This document shows positions 23,415 through 32,900 of a stretch of 64,000 nucleotides of DNA, piece by piece. The notes beneath the pieces were generated by a model that worked only from the letters and a program-made list of their open reading frames with translations, was not told where the DNA came from and made no database searches. Position 1 is the stretch's first letter. Each line of letters starts with the position of its first letter. The DNA is taken from contig OY288243.1 in assembly GCA_958450325.1 (NCBI GenBank), forward strand, positions 37,562,678-37,626,677, given 5' to 3'. The translations under genes were made by a program, and so were the position numbers. The DNA comes from Agrostemma githago (taxonomy: Eukaryota; Streptophyta; Magnoliopsida; Caryophyllales; Caryophyllaceae).

Positions 23415-25472
23415 ATGGCTGGTAAGGGGAAGAGTAGCCGGGTAGACGGTAGGGTCGTAACTGCGTCCACTCGTGCTAGGGGTAGGCCGAGGCCCCCACC
23501 TACCGGCCCACCAGAGCCATCGTCTTCCTCTCATGGGGGTACACTAGACATTCCTGTTCCACCTTCCCGTACCACGAGCGGTACACACGACGGTTGTTCG
23601 GAGGGAACTGCGAGCGGCAAATTCCGCGAGGCGTCCAGGTCGTTGCAGTCTGCCGACCTGAACATGGAGTTCGATGAGGAGGAGAGGCGACACGCTTTTC
23701 CGGAGAACTTCTCGGAACAGCAGGCGGAGGAGCAGGAGGAGGAGACGGACGCGGGGACATCACAGCAGGGTAAGGCTGTTGTCTACAGGAAGGGGCCTGG
23801 AGGCACTTTCGTCGGTAGTGTGGGTACTTCGGCCTCGAGCGTCCCCCGGCGTACACGGACCGACACTACGTGGATTCTGCATGGACCTAGTCCCGGAGGT
23901 CCCATCGATCCGTCGGTGATCCCGAGCTTTGGGGGTCATATTGCGCGTCGGCTTTGGTCAGAGCCAGGTCACGAGCGGAGTCTGCTGACGACCTACAACC
24001 GTCCTCGGATTGTTAGGGAGTTGGAGTCGTTCGACCGCTTTCCTCAGGTAGTGGATGCTGTCCGACAGTCGGGGCTGATTCACCTACGGGCGTGCATTCT
24101 ACGCAACTTGGACATACCGCTCCTTACAGCATTCGTCGAGAGGTGGCAGCTGGATACGAACACATTCCACATGCCGTTCGGCGAGATGACTATCATGTTG
24201 CATGACGTCGCCAGGATCTTAGGGCTGTCTATAGAGGGTGAGCCATGCGCTGTTCTTAACGAGACTGGGGGTCTGGCTGATGGGAAGACCGCTGTGGGGA
24301 ACTTCTTCGGGATGAATGATTTGCAGTTGAGGGCACCCAGGGGGGATGCGGGCCCTCCCATTTTGAGGAGCGGGTCGGTACTAGCGAGGGCTGTGCGTGA
24401 GAAGATGAGCACTGGGACCCATGAGCAGACTGTGCAGGGTTACCTGATCACGTTGTTGGGAGAGTTCCTCTTTGTGGATAGGTCGAGCGATCGTATTCGT
24501 CCGTCAGTCTTCCCACTGACGAACAGCTTGGATTCGATTCCTGGTTTTGCGTGGGGTGCTGGTACGTTGGCGTGGCTGTACAGGAATTTAGGGATGGCTT
24601 CGAGGGAGGGGTTCACCACTTTGGCCGGGTGTTTGACTTTGCTTCAGGTGTGGATATATGAGTACTTCCCTGACTTTAGGCCAGCGGCACCGATCCCGAT
24701 TTCCCCGACTTCGCCACGCGCGACTGCGTGGGTAGGCGTCGGGAAACCATCGTCGCGCGGAGACAACCTTCCGGCCTACCGACGATCACTTGACTTATTG
24801 ACAGCGGATCGGGTCTGTTGGGAGCCCTTCGTGCGGAACGCTCACACGGTGCACCGTACCACTACCTACTTCGGGACACTGCGCTTTATGGACATCGTTG
24901 AGCCTTACCAGGGAGACCGGGTCATCAGACAGTTAGGCTACGTCCAGACTATACCCGAGTCGATGCCCGTGCCGTTTAGGGTGCATCGACCGAGGCATGG
25001 GGGTGGGAACTACCTTCTTGACTTCGGGCCGGTATACTCGGACCACCCGTGGAGGACTGTATATGTCATGCGCGCTGACCCGAGGAGGCTCTCGCGGCCA
25101 GTGGACTACCCGGGGGAAGCGACTCCGGATTACTATGCTTGGTACTCGAGAGTCTCCCACCCGAGGATCATACCACCATCCGCCGCCGAGGTGCAGGAGC
25201 AGGCGACGCTCGCAGGGGGATCGCAACAGGTAATCAGTTTGTATTTTGGTGTGTAACAATAATTATTTGCATGTACATTTATACTAACCGCTGCCACCTT
25301 GTTTCAGGCCGCTCTCTCGTTGATGGAGCGCTTTTCTGCAGGGCAGCACTTTAGAGACGATCCGGAAGCCCGCCTTGCGTATTTTGATGAGCTGATGGCG
25401 TCGTTCCAGCCCGTCCTTCCCCACCCGGGTGAACGGCCACCCCGATCCCAGGGGAAACGAGGTCGCCGTTGA
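23415..25472 (+). CDS. Plant mobile domain (PMD) protein carried by the MULE
   Basis: Two exons, 23415-25229 and 25308-25472, give 659 residues. The 78-bp intron has GT (CAACAG|GTAATC) and AG (TTTCAG|GCC) borders and is phase 0. The first 170 residues are low complexity with an acidic Glu-rich run. The PMD (aminotransferase-like fold) follows at about residues 190-560, with LLTAFVERW at about 235 and then FHMPFGEMTIMLHDVARILGL, the family hallmark. The end is basic (GKRGRR). PMD proteins include host MAIN and MAIL1, linked to silencing and genome stability, but many copies are transposon-borne. Its function in the MULE is unknown. It converges with the OTU/transposase gene, and the 339-bp gap (25473-25811) must hold both 3' ends. 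Confidence 0.88.
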
Positions 25473-25811
25473 CTGCTTTGGATTTTATTCCTCATTTGGT
25501 TATGTCTTCTGTGTTTCGGATTTCATGCTTGCGTATTTGTACTTCTTTTATGTCGAGAACTCGTTTCCATTTTATTTGTAATTTCTATATGTCTTAACAG
25601 TTAAGGATATCATGTTTTATTTCGGATGATTTTCGGATGACTTGTAATATGTTCACGTTGGGTACTCGTTTTTTTTTTACAATTCAGATGTTTTTTATGT
25701 TCGTTTGTTTCTTAATAGTGTGATTTACCGATTTCTAAAATTTACAAATGAATACAACACTGGTCTGAAATATGAATATAATACAAATGCTGGTCTAATA
25801 TTTACACTACA

Positions 25812-26429
25812 CTAAAGATGGAAGGGGTTGTTCCGACCACCTGGGTCGTTCTGATCAATCTGATAACTCGGAAAGTACGAATTCCACTCCTCGACCCACC
25901 TATCCTGACGTGCTCGGTAAAACTCCGGATAATGCACTGTAGTACCGTCATGCGCGCCTCGCCAAAGTATGTGTGTAGGAGGCATCGGGCAGTCCTCAGA
26001 CATTCGCAACCTCATCCAGTGACCTGCTCCCCCGCGTTCAACGTGCATTATCCACATAACGCCGAACGGGAGGTGGTTACCTGGCATCTCTCGCAACAGG
26101 TAGTAGGTACTGCAGGTGAGGTTCTCGGACACTCGACATATAACCCAGTTGTTAATTGTGGCAAAACCGAATAAATCGCAGTCGTCGAGATAATGCTCCG
26201 AACCAACCGGGTACGGGACCGTCGTACCTACACGGGTCATGGCGCCTTCACGACCGTCGGCGTCAAAGATGTACACCTTGTCGTACATGGGGGAATGGAT
26301 GTGCTCCCACAACGCCATTCTCTGGCGAGTATAACTGCTCTGGTCACCGTACACTGCATGAGCCATGACACGGAATCCGCAGTGACCGTCTCCAATAACA
26401 TCTATCCAGTTCACGAGATACGGACACAT
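25812..26429 (-). CDS. OTU-type cysteine protease domain, 3' part of the transposase gene
   Basis: A 205-codon frame contains DVIGDGHCGFR (Asp14 and Cys17 of the OTU catalytic site) and GHWMRLR (His137). This is the order and spacing expected for ovarian-tumour deubiquitinases. The frame stays open upstream of the first ATG as far as about 26463, where it meets the transposase frame at a run of eight C (G on the coding strand). One extra G there separates the two frames, so this is most likely the C-terminal domain of one protein of about 895 residues. Plant MULEs with protease domains (for example Ulp1-carrying ones) are known, so a role acting on ubiquitin or host regulators is plausible but unproven. 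Confidence 0.85.
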   Translation of the reverse strand: MCPYLVNWIDVIGDGHCGFRVMAHAVYGDQSSYTRQRMALWEHIHSPMYDKVYIFDADGREGAMTRVGTTVPYPVGSEHYLDDCDLFGFATINNWVICRVSENLTCSTYYLLREMPGNHLPFGVMWIMHVERGGAGHWMRLRMSEDCPMPPTHILWRGAHDGTTVHYPEFYRARQDRWVEEWNSYFPSYQIDQNDPGGRNNPFHL

Positions 26430-28503
26430 GAAACCAACAAGTTTGTCTATGTCCGGGAAGGGCCCCCCCCATGTAGTTCACCTCAAGGGGGGCGTTCGGT
26501 TGCCCCTGCCATGTGCCCGTGGTGGACTGGGAGGCGGTCGGTGTGGGTGGTTCGGTCGACTGACTACTCCCTGGCGTTGACGCGTGCGTAGTCCTGGCCG
26601 ACTTACTCGGGGTTGCTCTCGTGTCAGTGGTCCCGTACCTCCTCCTGGCGTGTTCGACTCCGATAAGCAACCTCCCTGTCCCCTTAGATTTTCTGGGGTT
26701 TGGATTCGGGGTAGGATCAAGTAGCCCAGATTCCTCCGGACATAATGCGGAATTCAGGACATCAATGTAATGTCGCCACATACTCGGATCGCTCTCACGT
26801 ATTTCCTCACTCAACCCGTCAAGCTGAAATTTGTCGCTGACGGGCATCTCTTGCTCCCCGGCATAGTCAAGCGTCTTCCAAAACACATGAACGTCGGCCA
26901 ACTGCACTACTGAATTCCGCATCATCATCCCGGCAAGTCGACATGCGCAAGGCAAACCCTTCGACGTCCTCAGTACACACCCGCACTCGTGAAAAACCCG
27001 ATCTCCCAACTCTTGCATCCTAGACAGTTCCCCGGTCAGCAAGTCCAACGCCTTACGACTTACCCGGAGTCTCAAGTTCTTCAAAATGGGTGGTAGAAAA
27101 GTTGATTGCTTCCTTCGGGATGTCTCCAGCTTCTTTCGCAGTTTAGACTGCTGACGCTCGATTAGCCTGTCAATTCTATCGAACAACCGATCCAAGGACG
27201 CTGTCGACGTGCCAAGAGCCTTCTTCAAAGCCGCATGCGCAGATTCGACGATGGACGTGGTGGTGTTGCCAAAGTGGAGGTATCGGTTAGTGTACGCGTG
27301 ATTCCATTGTTTGAAATTACGCCAAGTGTCACCAATGTAAACAGGAATTCCCGAGACCCTCCACGTCGTCTTCATCTTGTCCCATTTTGTTTCAAGGTCC
27401 ACCCTACTTGTGGAATACAGAAGGGGGTACCATACTGCGTGCATGAAGGTCGCTACTCGGTCTTTCTGTTTTTGAAAGAAAGACAAGGCACGTTTTTCCA
27501 CACAGTTGGATATGTGCCACGTGCAGAGCAGATTCTGGGTCTGCGGGGTCGGAAAGACCCTCGATACTGCCGCCGTCAAAGCCTGGTCCTTATCCGTCAC
27601 AATCACGTTCGGTGCCCGGTCCCCAATTAGCAGCTTCAACTTATCGAGCACCCAAGTATAGGACACCGTGTCCTCGTGTCGAAGTAGGGCGTACGCTATC
27701 AGATAAGGTTTCCCGACAGGTGTCACCCCGACCATCTCCACTAACTTCATGTCGTAGGTGTTCGTCTTGTACGTCGCATCCATAGTGACTACGTAAGGCC
27801 AAGTACGAAACAGTTTCACGGACTCAGGGTGAGCCATGAAAATACGTTCCACGACACTCGTAAACTCGTGCTCGTAGAAGAAGTGGATGTATTCAGCCCG
27901 GCGTGCTAGTACCATCATCTGCTCAATGGCATTACGACCTTCCCTTGCTTCCGCCCTCAACTTCCCCCCGATATTGTATATTGTCTCGATCGATGGGCGT
28001 GGTTTCCCCGGATTTCTCCGATGAAGGGAGTCGTGTATTTGGGCCGGTGTGAAGTGGTCCCGAATACCGTCCCGAACAATTTGTTTCTCGGCCTCGTCTA
28101 GGGCAGCTAGGCGTCTGTGCCCGTCAGTGTAAACCTCCAACTTGTGGTTGTGCATGCCACATGGACCGATGCCTAAAATCCATCGTTCTCTGTCAACGCT
28201 CTCGCACGCCTTCACCCAAAACTTACACCCGATCTTCTGAGAACTCTTGGTATTTTTTCCCGGTTTCCCGTTACGGTTGCACTTAAAGTAATTTTGACCA
28301 AGTAATCTTGACATCGGGTTCACGTTACTTTGCGTTTTGTTGCTCGCTTTCACCAAGGTGAACCCAAGAGCCAAACCTATCTCACTAGCGTAGTTGAATG
28401 CCTCATCCGAACTACGAAACACTTGCCCAAAAATAAAACAAATGCGATAGTCAATACCGTCGCCATCTGACTCCTCCTGATACACCGATAAAAAATTACT
28501 CAT
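26344..28503 (-). CDS. MULE transposase (FAR1 domain, MULE DDE core, SWIM finger)
   Basis: The 719-codon frame starts at the ATG at 28503. A FAR1-type DNA-binding domain covers residues 28-122 (cysteines at 75 and 93, HNHKL at 118-122). The MULE transposase domain follows, with Asp242 in MDATYKTN, Asp304 in VTDKDQAL, the CTWH motif at 327-330 and Glu420 in IVESAHAAL, giving a complete DDE set. A SWIM-type finger lies at about 505-522 (CGC...GLPCAC), with Cys in place of the usual last His. After about residue 678 the frame leaves the conserved path at the eight-base C run (26463-26470), so the last 40 residues are frameshifted. It would bind the element ends and catalyse cut-and-paste transposition. 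Confidence 0.92.
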   Translation of the reverse strand: MSNFLSVYQEESDGDGIDYRICFIFGQVFRSSDEAFNYASEIGLALGFTLVKASNKTQSNVNPMSRLLGQNYFKCNRNGKPGKNTKSSQKIGCKFWVKACESVDRERWILGIGPCGMHNHKLEVYTDGHRRLAALDEAEKQIVRDGIRDHFTPAQIHDSLHRRNPGKPRPSIETIYNIGGKLRAEAREGRNAIEQMMVLARRAEYIHFFYEHEFTSVVERIFMAHPESVKLFRTWPYVVTMDATYKTNTYDMKLVEMVGVTPVGKPYLIAYALLRHEDTVSYTWVLDKLKLLIGDRAPNVIVTDKDQALTAAVSRVFPTPQTQNLLCTWHISNCVEKRALSFFQKQKDRVATFMHAVWYPLLYSTSRVDLETKWDKMKTTWRVSGIPVYIGDTWRNFKQWNHAYTNRYLHFGNTTTSIVESAHAALKKALGTSTASLDRLFDRIDRLIERQQSKLRKKLETSRRKQSTFLPPILKNLRLRVSRKALDLLTGELSRMQELGDRVFHECGCVLRTSKGLPCACRLAGMMMRNSVVQLADVHVFWKTLDYAGEQEMPVSDKFQLDGLSEEIRESDPSMWRHYIDVLNSALCPEESGLLDPTPNPNPRKSKGTGRLLIGVEHARRRYGTTDTRATPSKSARTTHASTPGSSQSTEPPTPTASQSTTGTWQGQPNAPLEVNYMGGALPGHRQTCWFHVSVSRELDRCYWRRSLRIPCHGSCSVR

Positions 28504-28765
28504 TAGTTACAAAATAAAACATCTCGTATAATTTAATATTAATAATTCTAATAATATTCATAGTAATTCTAATCATATAAACATCTCGTATATTTTCAAC
28601 TAAAAATAAATAACCGAGTCACGATATTCATAATAATTCTATTCATATTTCGAACTAACAATATTCATAATAATAATTCTAATCATATAAATTACAAATA
28701 ACGAGACCCGAGTCACGATATTTTAACGCATAACGTCGAACAATAACAAAAAAAAAAAACGAGAA

Positions 28766-29000
28766 CAGGGGCTCAGACGCATGAGTTCCGCGTCTGGGAG
28801 GCCTCCTAGACGCGAAACTCATGCGTCTGAGGGGCCTCCTAGACGCGATATTCATGCGTCTGGGGGGCCTCCTAGACGCATGAGTTTCGCGTCTAGGAGG
28901 CCCCCCAGACGCATGAATATCGCGTCTAGGAGGCCACTTAGACGCATGAATTTCGCGTCTATGTGGCCCCCCAGACGCGAGATTCATGCGTCTGGGCCCC
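28766..29000. repeat. Right subterminal palindrome array of the MULE
   Basis: Seven or eight units of about 33 bp share the same motif as the left array: AGACGCATGAATATCGCGTCT and its variants, spaced by GGGAGGCCTCC-like dyads. Unit orientation changes midway, so the whole array is also partly self-complementary. It sits immediately upstream of the transposase ATG (28503), where it could act in transposase gene regulation as well as in end recognition. Confidence 0.9.
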
Positions 29001-29537
29001 TGTTCGCGTTTTTCTGGGTAATGCGTTCCTACCCTCGATTCCTATTTCAACTACGATTTTCACAACAAATCCAGCACATAAACGACATGTTATAAAACAA
29101 AATGCAATTTCTTTAATAAACTAACACACATTTCTTACAAGTTTTAAACAAAAAGTCGGATCGGGGCTAATATAAACAATAAATGTACAAAAAATGACGG
29201 ATAATATAAACAAAAAATGTACTAACCGCATGTCGATCCATTTAAAGGCGGAATCGGGTCTCTAGAAAAATCAGATTTCTCGAAAAAAAAAGACGGTTTT
29301 TTTAAATTTCAAATGTTGGGTGGAGTGTGAGAGGAGTGTGAGTGGGTAACTGAGGGTAAGTGAGTAAAGTAAATAACTAAGGGTAAGTGCGAGGGTAAGT
29401 AAAACGGTTTGTTAACGAGTTTTAAAATTTAAAAACCGCTTTGTTAACGAGTTTCATTATCTAATCTAACTAATCTAACTCAATTACATTAGTTACGTAA
29501 TCTAAAAAAGTCAAGGGCAAGATCGTCTTTCACCATT

Positions 29538-29582
29538 AAAAAGCGCCGACGACGTGGCTGAAATGTCGACGACGAAAAACAG
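29538..29582 (-). repeat. Right terminal inverted repeat of the MULE
   Basis: Reverse complement of the left end (21730-21774). It starts CTGTTTTTCGTCGTCGAC on the minus strand. The host DRP1 promoter begins directly beyond it. Confidence 0.9.
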
Positions 29583-29752
29583 CACTCACTTGACTTCCCA
29601 CTGATTCAAAAATTCAAATTTACGTGTTTGCAAAAATAAATATACAAATTTATACAATGGCCCATGTCAATATGTCATGGTGAAGTGGTCACCACTCACC
29701 AGCTAGCCGTTTGCTATGTGGGTCCATATGACATTAACTTGATTCCATTCCA

Positions 29753-29758
29753 TATAAA
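29753..29758 (+). promoter_or_regulatory. Likely TATA box of the DRP1 gene
   Basis: TATAAA in CCATATAAAGATC, 172 bp upstream of the start codon, with a CT-rich leader after it. The MULE ends only about 170 bp further upstream, so the promoter proximal region is short or includes transposon DNA. Confidence 0.65.
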
Positions 29759-29924
29759 GATCAGTTTCCTCCTCCATACCATTTCCAGATTTCCTAAAAC
29801 AAAACACACGGACACGGAAAACCCCGTTTCCTAATCACCCCACAGTTCATTACCTTTCTTCAGTAAACCCCCTCAGCCCAGATCTGAAATAATCTAATCA
29901 CAGGGATCTCAGTCGTCATCGAAA

Positions 29925-32900
29925 ATGGAGAATTTGATATCGTTGGTGAACAAGATTCAAAGAGCATGCACAGCTCTCGGCGATCATGGCGACGAGAACG
30001 CCAACGCTCTTCCCACTCTTTGGGACGCTCTTCCTTCCATTGCCGTCGTTGGTGGTCAGGTTATTCCTCACATCTACTTCTTTTTTAGCTACTGGAACCA
30101 ACACATGATCCTTGCTCATTAACTTGTTTAGTTTGTTCAAAAATGATCGGATGATGATGATGATTAAGTTTTTGAAATACTAGTTTGTTGCTTGTTTGGT
30201 ATTTCTAGCCATGATGTTTGATTATATGAAATGTACATTCTACCAAGTTTTTGATTCTCCATGCTTGTTGTTGCTCCATTTTTGATATTCTATCGATTTG
30301 TGTTGATCCAAGCTCCGGTTAGTTTGTTTGCTTGTATTAGAATTTAGATGTTTACTTGTTGAATTTTGAGGAATAATCAGTTTTTTTCTTCTATCAGATC
30401 GTTGCCTGTTTAATTTTCGTCGCGTTTGTTAAGTGGTTATATGTTATCTTCAGTATTTCATTTTGGCTTCATCTTCATTTTTTCTTTAGAGAATTCGATG
30501 TGCAAATTGATTTGAGGTTGATTGAAGCTCGTATTAATTTATTTGCTTGTTTTAGTTCTTCATTTATGATTTTTTGCCAATTTCCGAAGATAATCAGATA
30601 ATTTATTTTTATGCTAGTCTTTTGCTTGTTTGATTTTTTTTGGTGATAATGTATCAAGAATAGCTGGCCGTTGTTCATGTTTTAGTTATTAGTGAGTGAA
30701 TTTGGATGGCGATATGACTTCAATGTCATAGTATAGATGTATAGGTATGTTGATAGAACAGGGAGCACTATTAACAAATGTAATATCACAAAATAGGTGA
30801 TTTCCACTGTCAAGTTGCAGTAACAAATGTAGGTATTGTGGTGAAGTTGTGCTAGTTGAGTCCTTGATTAATGGAGGGAAGAGTTGATGAAGTTTAATTA
30901 GTGAAAAGATTAGGATGATAGACGTTCAAGTGCCTATAGAATATTATGCTAGAATTGAGGGAATTGGAACATTTGGAGATGATAAAACGGTTCCGAAATG
31001 GAGCCAAATGAGCCAATGTGCCTTGAAAATGTAATGGAATGAAACAAAATTATTTGCCAAGTCATGTGTGTTTATTCTATTGTAAACTTGGATAAGGTTC
31101 TTGACATAATTTTCATCATGGGTCACTTTGGAAGCAACATTTTCATGTGTTTCATCAAGAGCAATGCGTAAAACATGACCGTTTGTTTCTCCTTACTCCA
31201 TTGTAAGTAAACACCATATAAAGCATTCAGGGAATATGTAATGTTTCTTGAAAAGCCATTTGCGACCTTGGATTTTTGCTTTATTTTCTCTGGTGGTCTG
31301 TTATTCTTATTCTTTTAATAGATAGTATTGGTGGTTCTTAAGAGTGTATATGAGAGATGATCTACTGGAATGGTTGATGTAGTATATGAGGGAATATGTT
31401 TTCTCCTCATTCTCACTCCCATTGATACTCTTCTAACATGTTAGTTCTTTTGACGGTTTGTAGAGTTCTGGTAAGTCCTCAGTTTTGGAAAGCATTGTTG
31501 GCAAGGACTTTTTGCCTCGTGGATCTGGTTAGAGTTGTTTCTGATACATTTTTATTTTAATGAATACCCTTTCACTTTATTTATGATCTGTTGATTCATT
31601 TGTCGACTGTTTGTGTACTTAGTTACTGCTTATATATGCACGCAGGTATTGTGACTAGGCGTCCTCTTGTTTTACAACTACACAGGGTTGAGGAAAATAG
31701 AGAGTGGGGGGAATTTATGCACCTTCCTAGGAAACGGTTCACTGATTTTGGTATGCACCTTCCTAAGAAAGGTTCACTGATTTTGTAGTTTAGTACTTTA
31801 GTGCTAATTGAGGGGTCATTTATACCATGTTCTTATAAATTGACTTTTACTGTTTTACATTGGAGTTTGCTGTTGATTTTTTTAACCCTTCACAAACCCT
31901 TCATTGAGCTTAAACCCGAATTCTCATCATTCCAGCTGCTGTGAGGAAAGAGATTGCTGATGAGACTGATAGAGAAACAGGGAGCGGTAGAGGAATCTCC
32001 AGTGTTCCTATTCACTTGAGCATTTATTCTCCCAATGGTAAGATAGTGACTTGTTTAGTGTGTATCTCCTTTAGTTTTCCTCCACTTAGTTCACTATGTT
32101 TCTTGTTTGGGACTATGAACCTATCAACAATCTATTCTTTTATCTCCCTTTTTATCTTTCTTTTTGGTAGGAACTACTTAGCTGTTGAAACACCATGACA
32201 TGCTCTTAGCCTCTTAGGTGATGTAACTCATATTGTGTATAACAATGAGCAGGAGTTCATTAACTTAGTCCTCATAAGTCATATATTGAATAGGCTATTA
32301 TATTCATTCATTCACTTACTTTTTCTATTAACGGTCAGTCAGTAAAGTTAGTATGAACTAATACAAATTTGGGCTTTGACAGTTGTTAATCTGACGCTTG
32401 TTGATCTTCCTGGGCTCACGAAAGTAGCTGTTGGTAAATTTCTCTTACTGTAGATATGGTCATTGAGGTTCTTCTTGTTATTTATTTGTGCTCGATCTAT
32501 TTAGTTATTGAAAACATTTTATTTGTTGCTGCAGAGGGTCAACCAGATAGCATTGTTAATGATATTGAAAATATGGTTCGCTCATTCATTGAAAAGGTAA
32601 TAGAACTAGTGCTTTGAATCTAAATGAACAGAGCTTGCATCATCGACCATGCTCCTTTAGTGTTATATTTTTTGTTAAGTAAACAGATCATGATAGTTAT
32701 TTGGCTTGTGGGGATTTGTTAGAGCGTCCATATCAATGAATAAAAAAAATCTCCATCGGTGGGATCCATAATCATCCAATTCATTTTTTTCCATCTTATG
32801 AATTTCAACAAAAAAAAAACCTATCCATGGATAATTAAATCAACAAAAATTAAAAAAAGAAAAAGAAGGGCCCCTCCTACTTTATGAATCATTTGAGTAG

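Larger units (their letters stand above)
21730..29582. mobile_element. Mutator-like element with PMD and transposase-OTU genes
   Basis: This 7.85-kb element has inverted ends sharing TCGTCGTCGACATTTCAG and CACGTCGTCGGCGCTTT. It is flanked by AACTCACTA (21721-21729) and CACTCACTT (29583-29591), a 9-bp duplication agreeing at 7 of 9 positions. It holds a plus-strand PMD gene and, convergently, a minus-strand FAR1-MULE-SWIM transposase continuing into an OTU domain. A palindrome array lies about 0.6-0.8 kb inside each end. Its genes are much more GC-rich than the flanking host DNA. It could be nearly autonomous apart from one frameshift. Confidence 0.9.

Noticed and set aside
24933..25259. Minus-strand ORFs inside the PMD exon
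   Set aside because: Shadows of the GC-rich PMD coding frame, with no family motif.
28679..29095. ORFs of RRMNIASRRP type near the right MULE end
   Set aside because: Same array artefact as on the left side, open on both strands.
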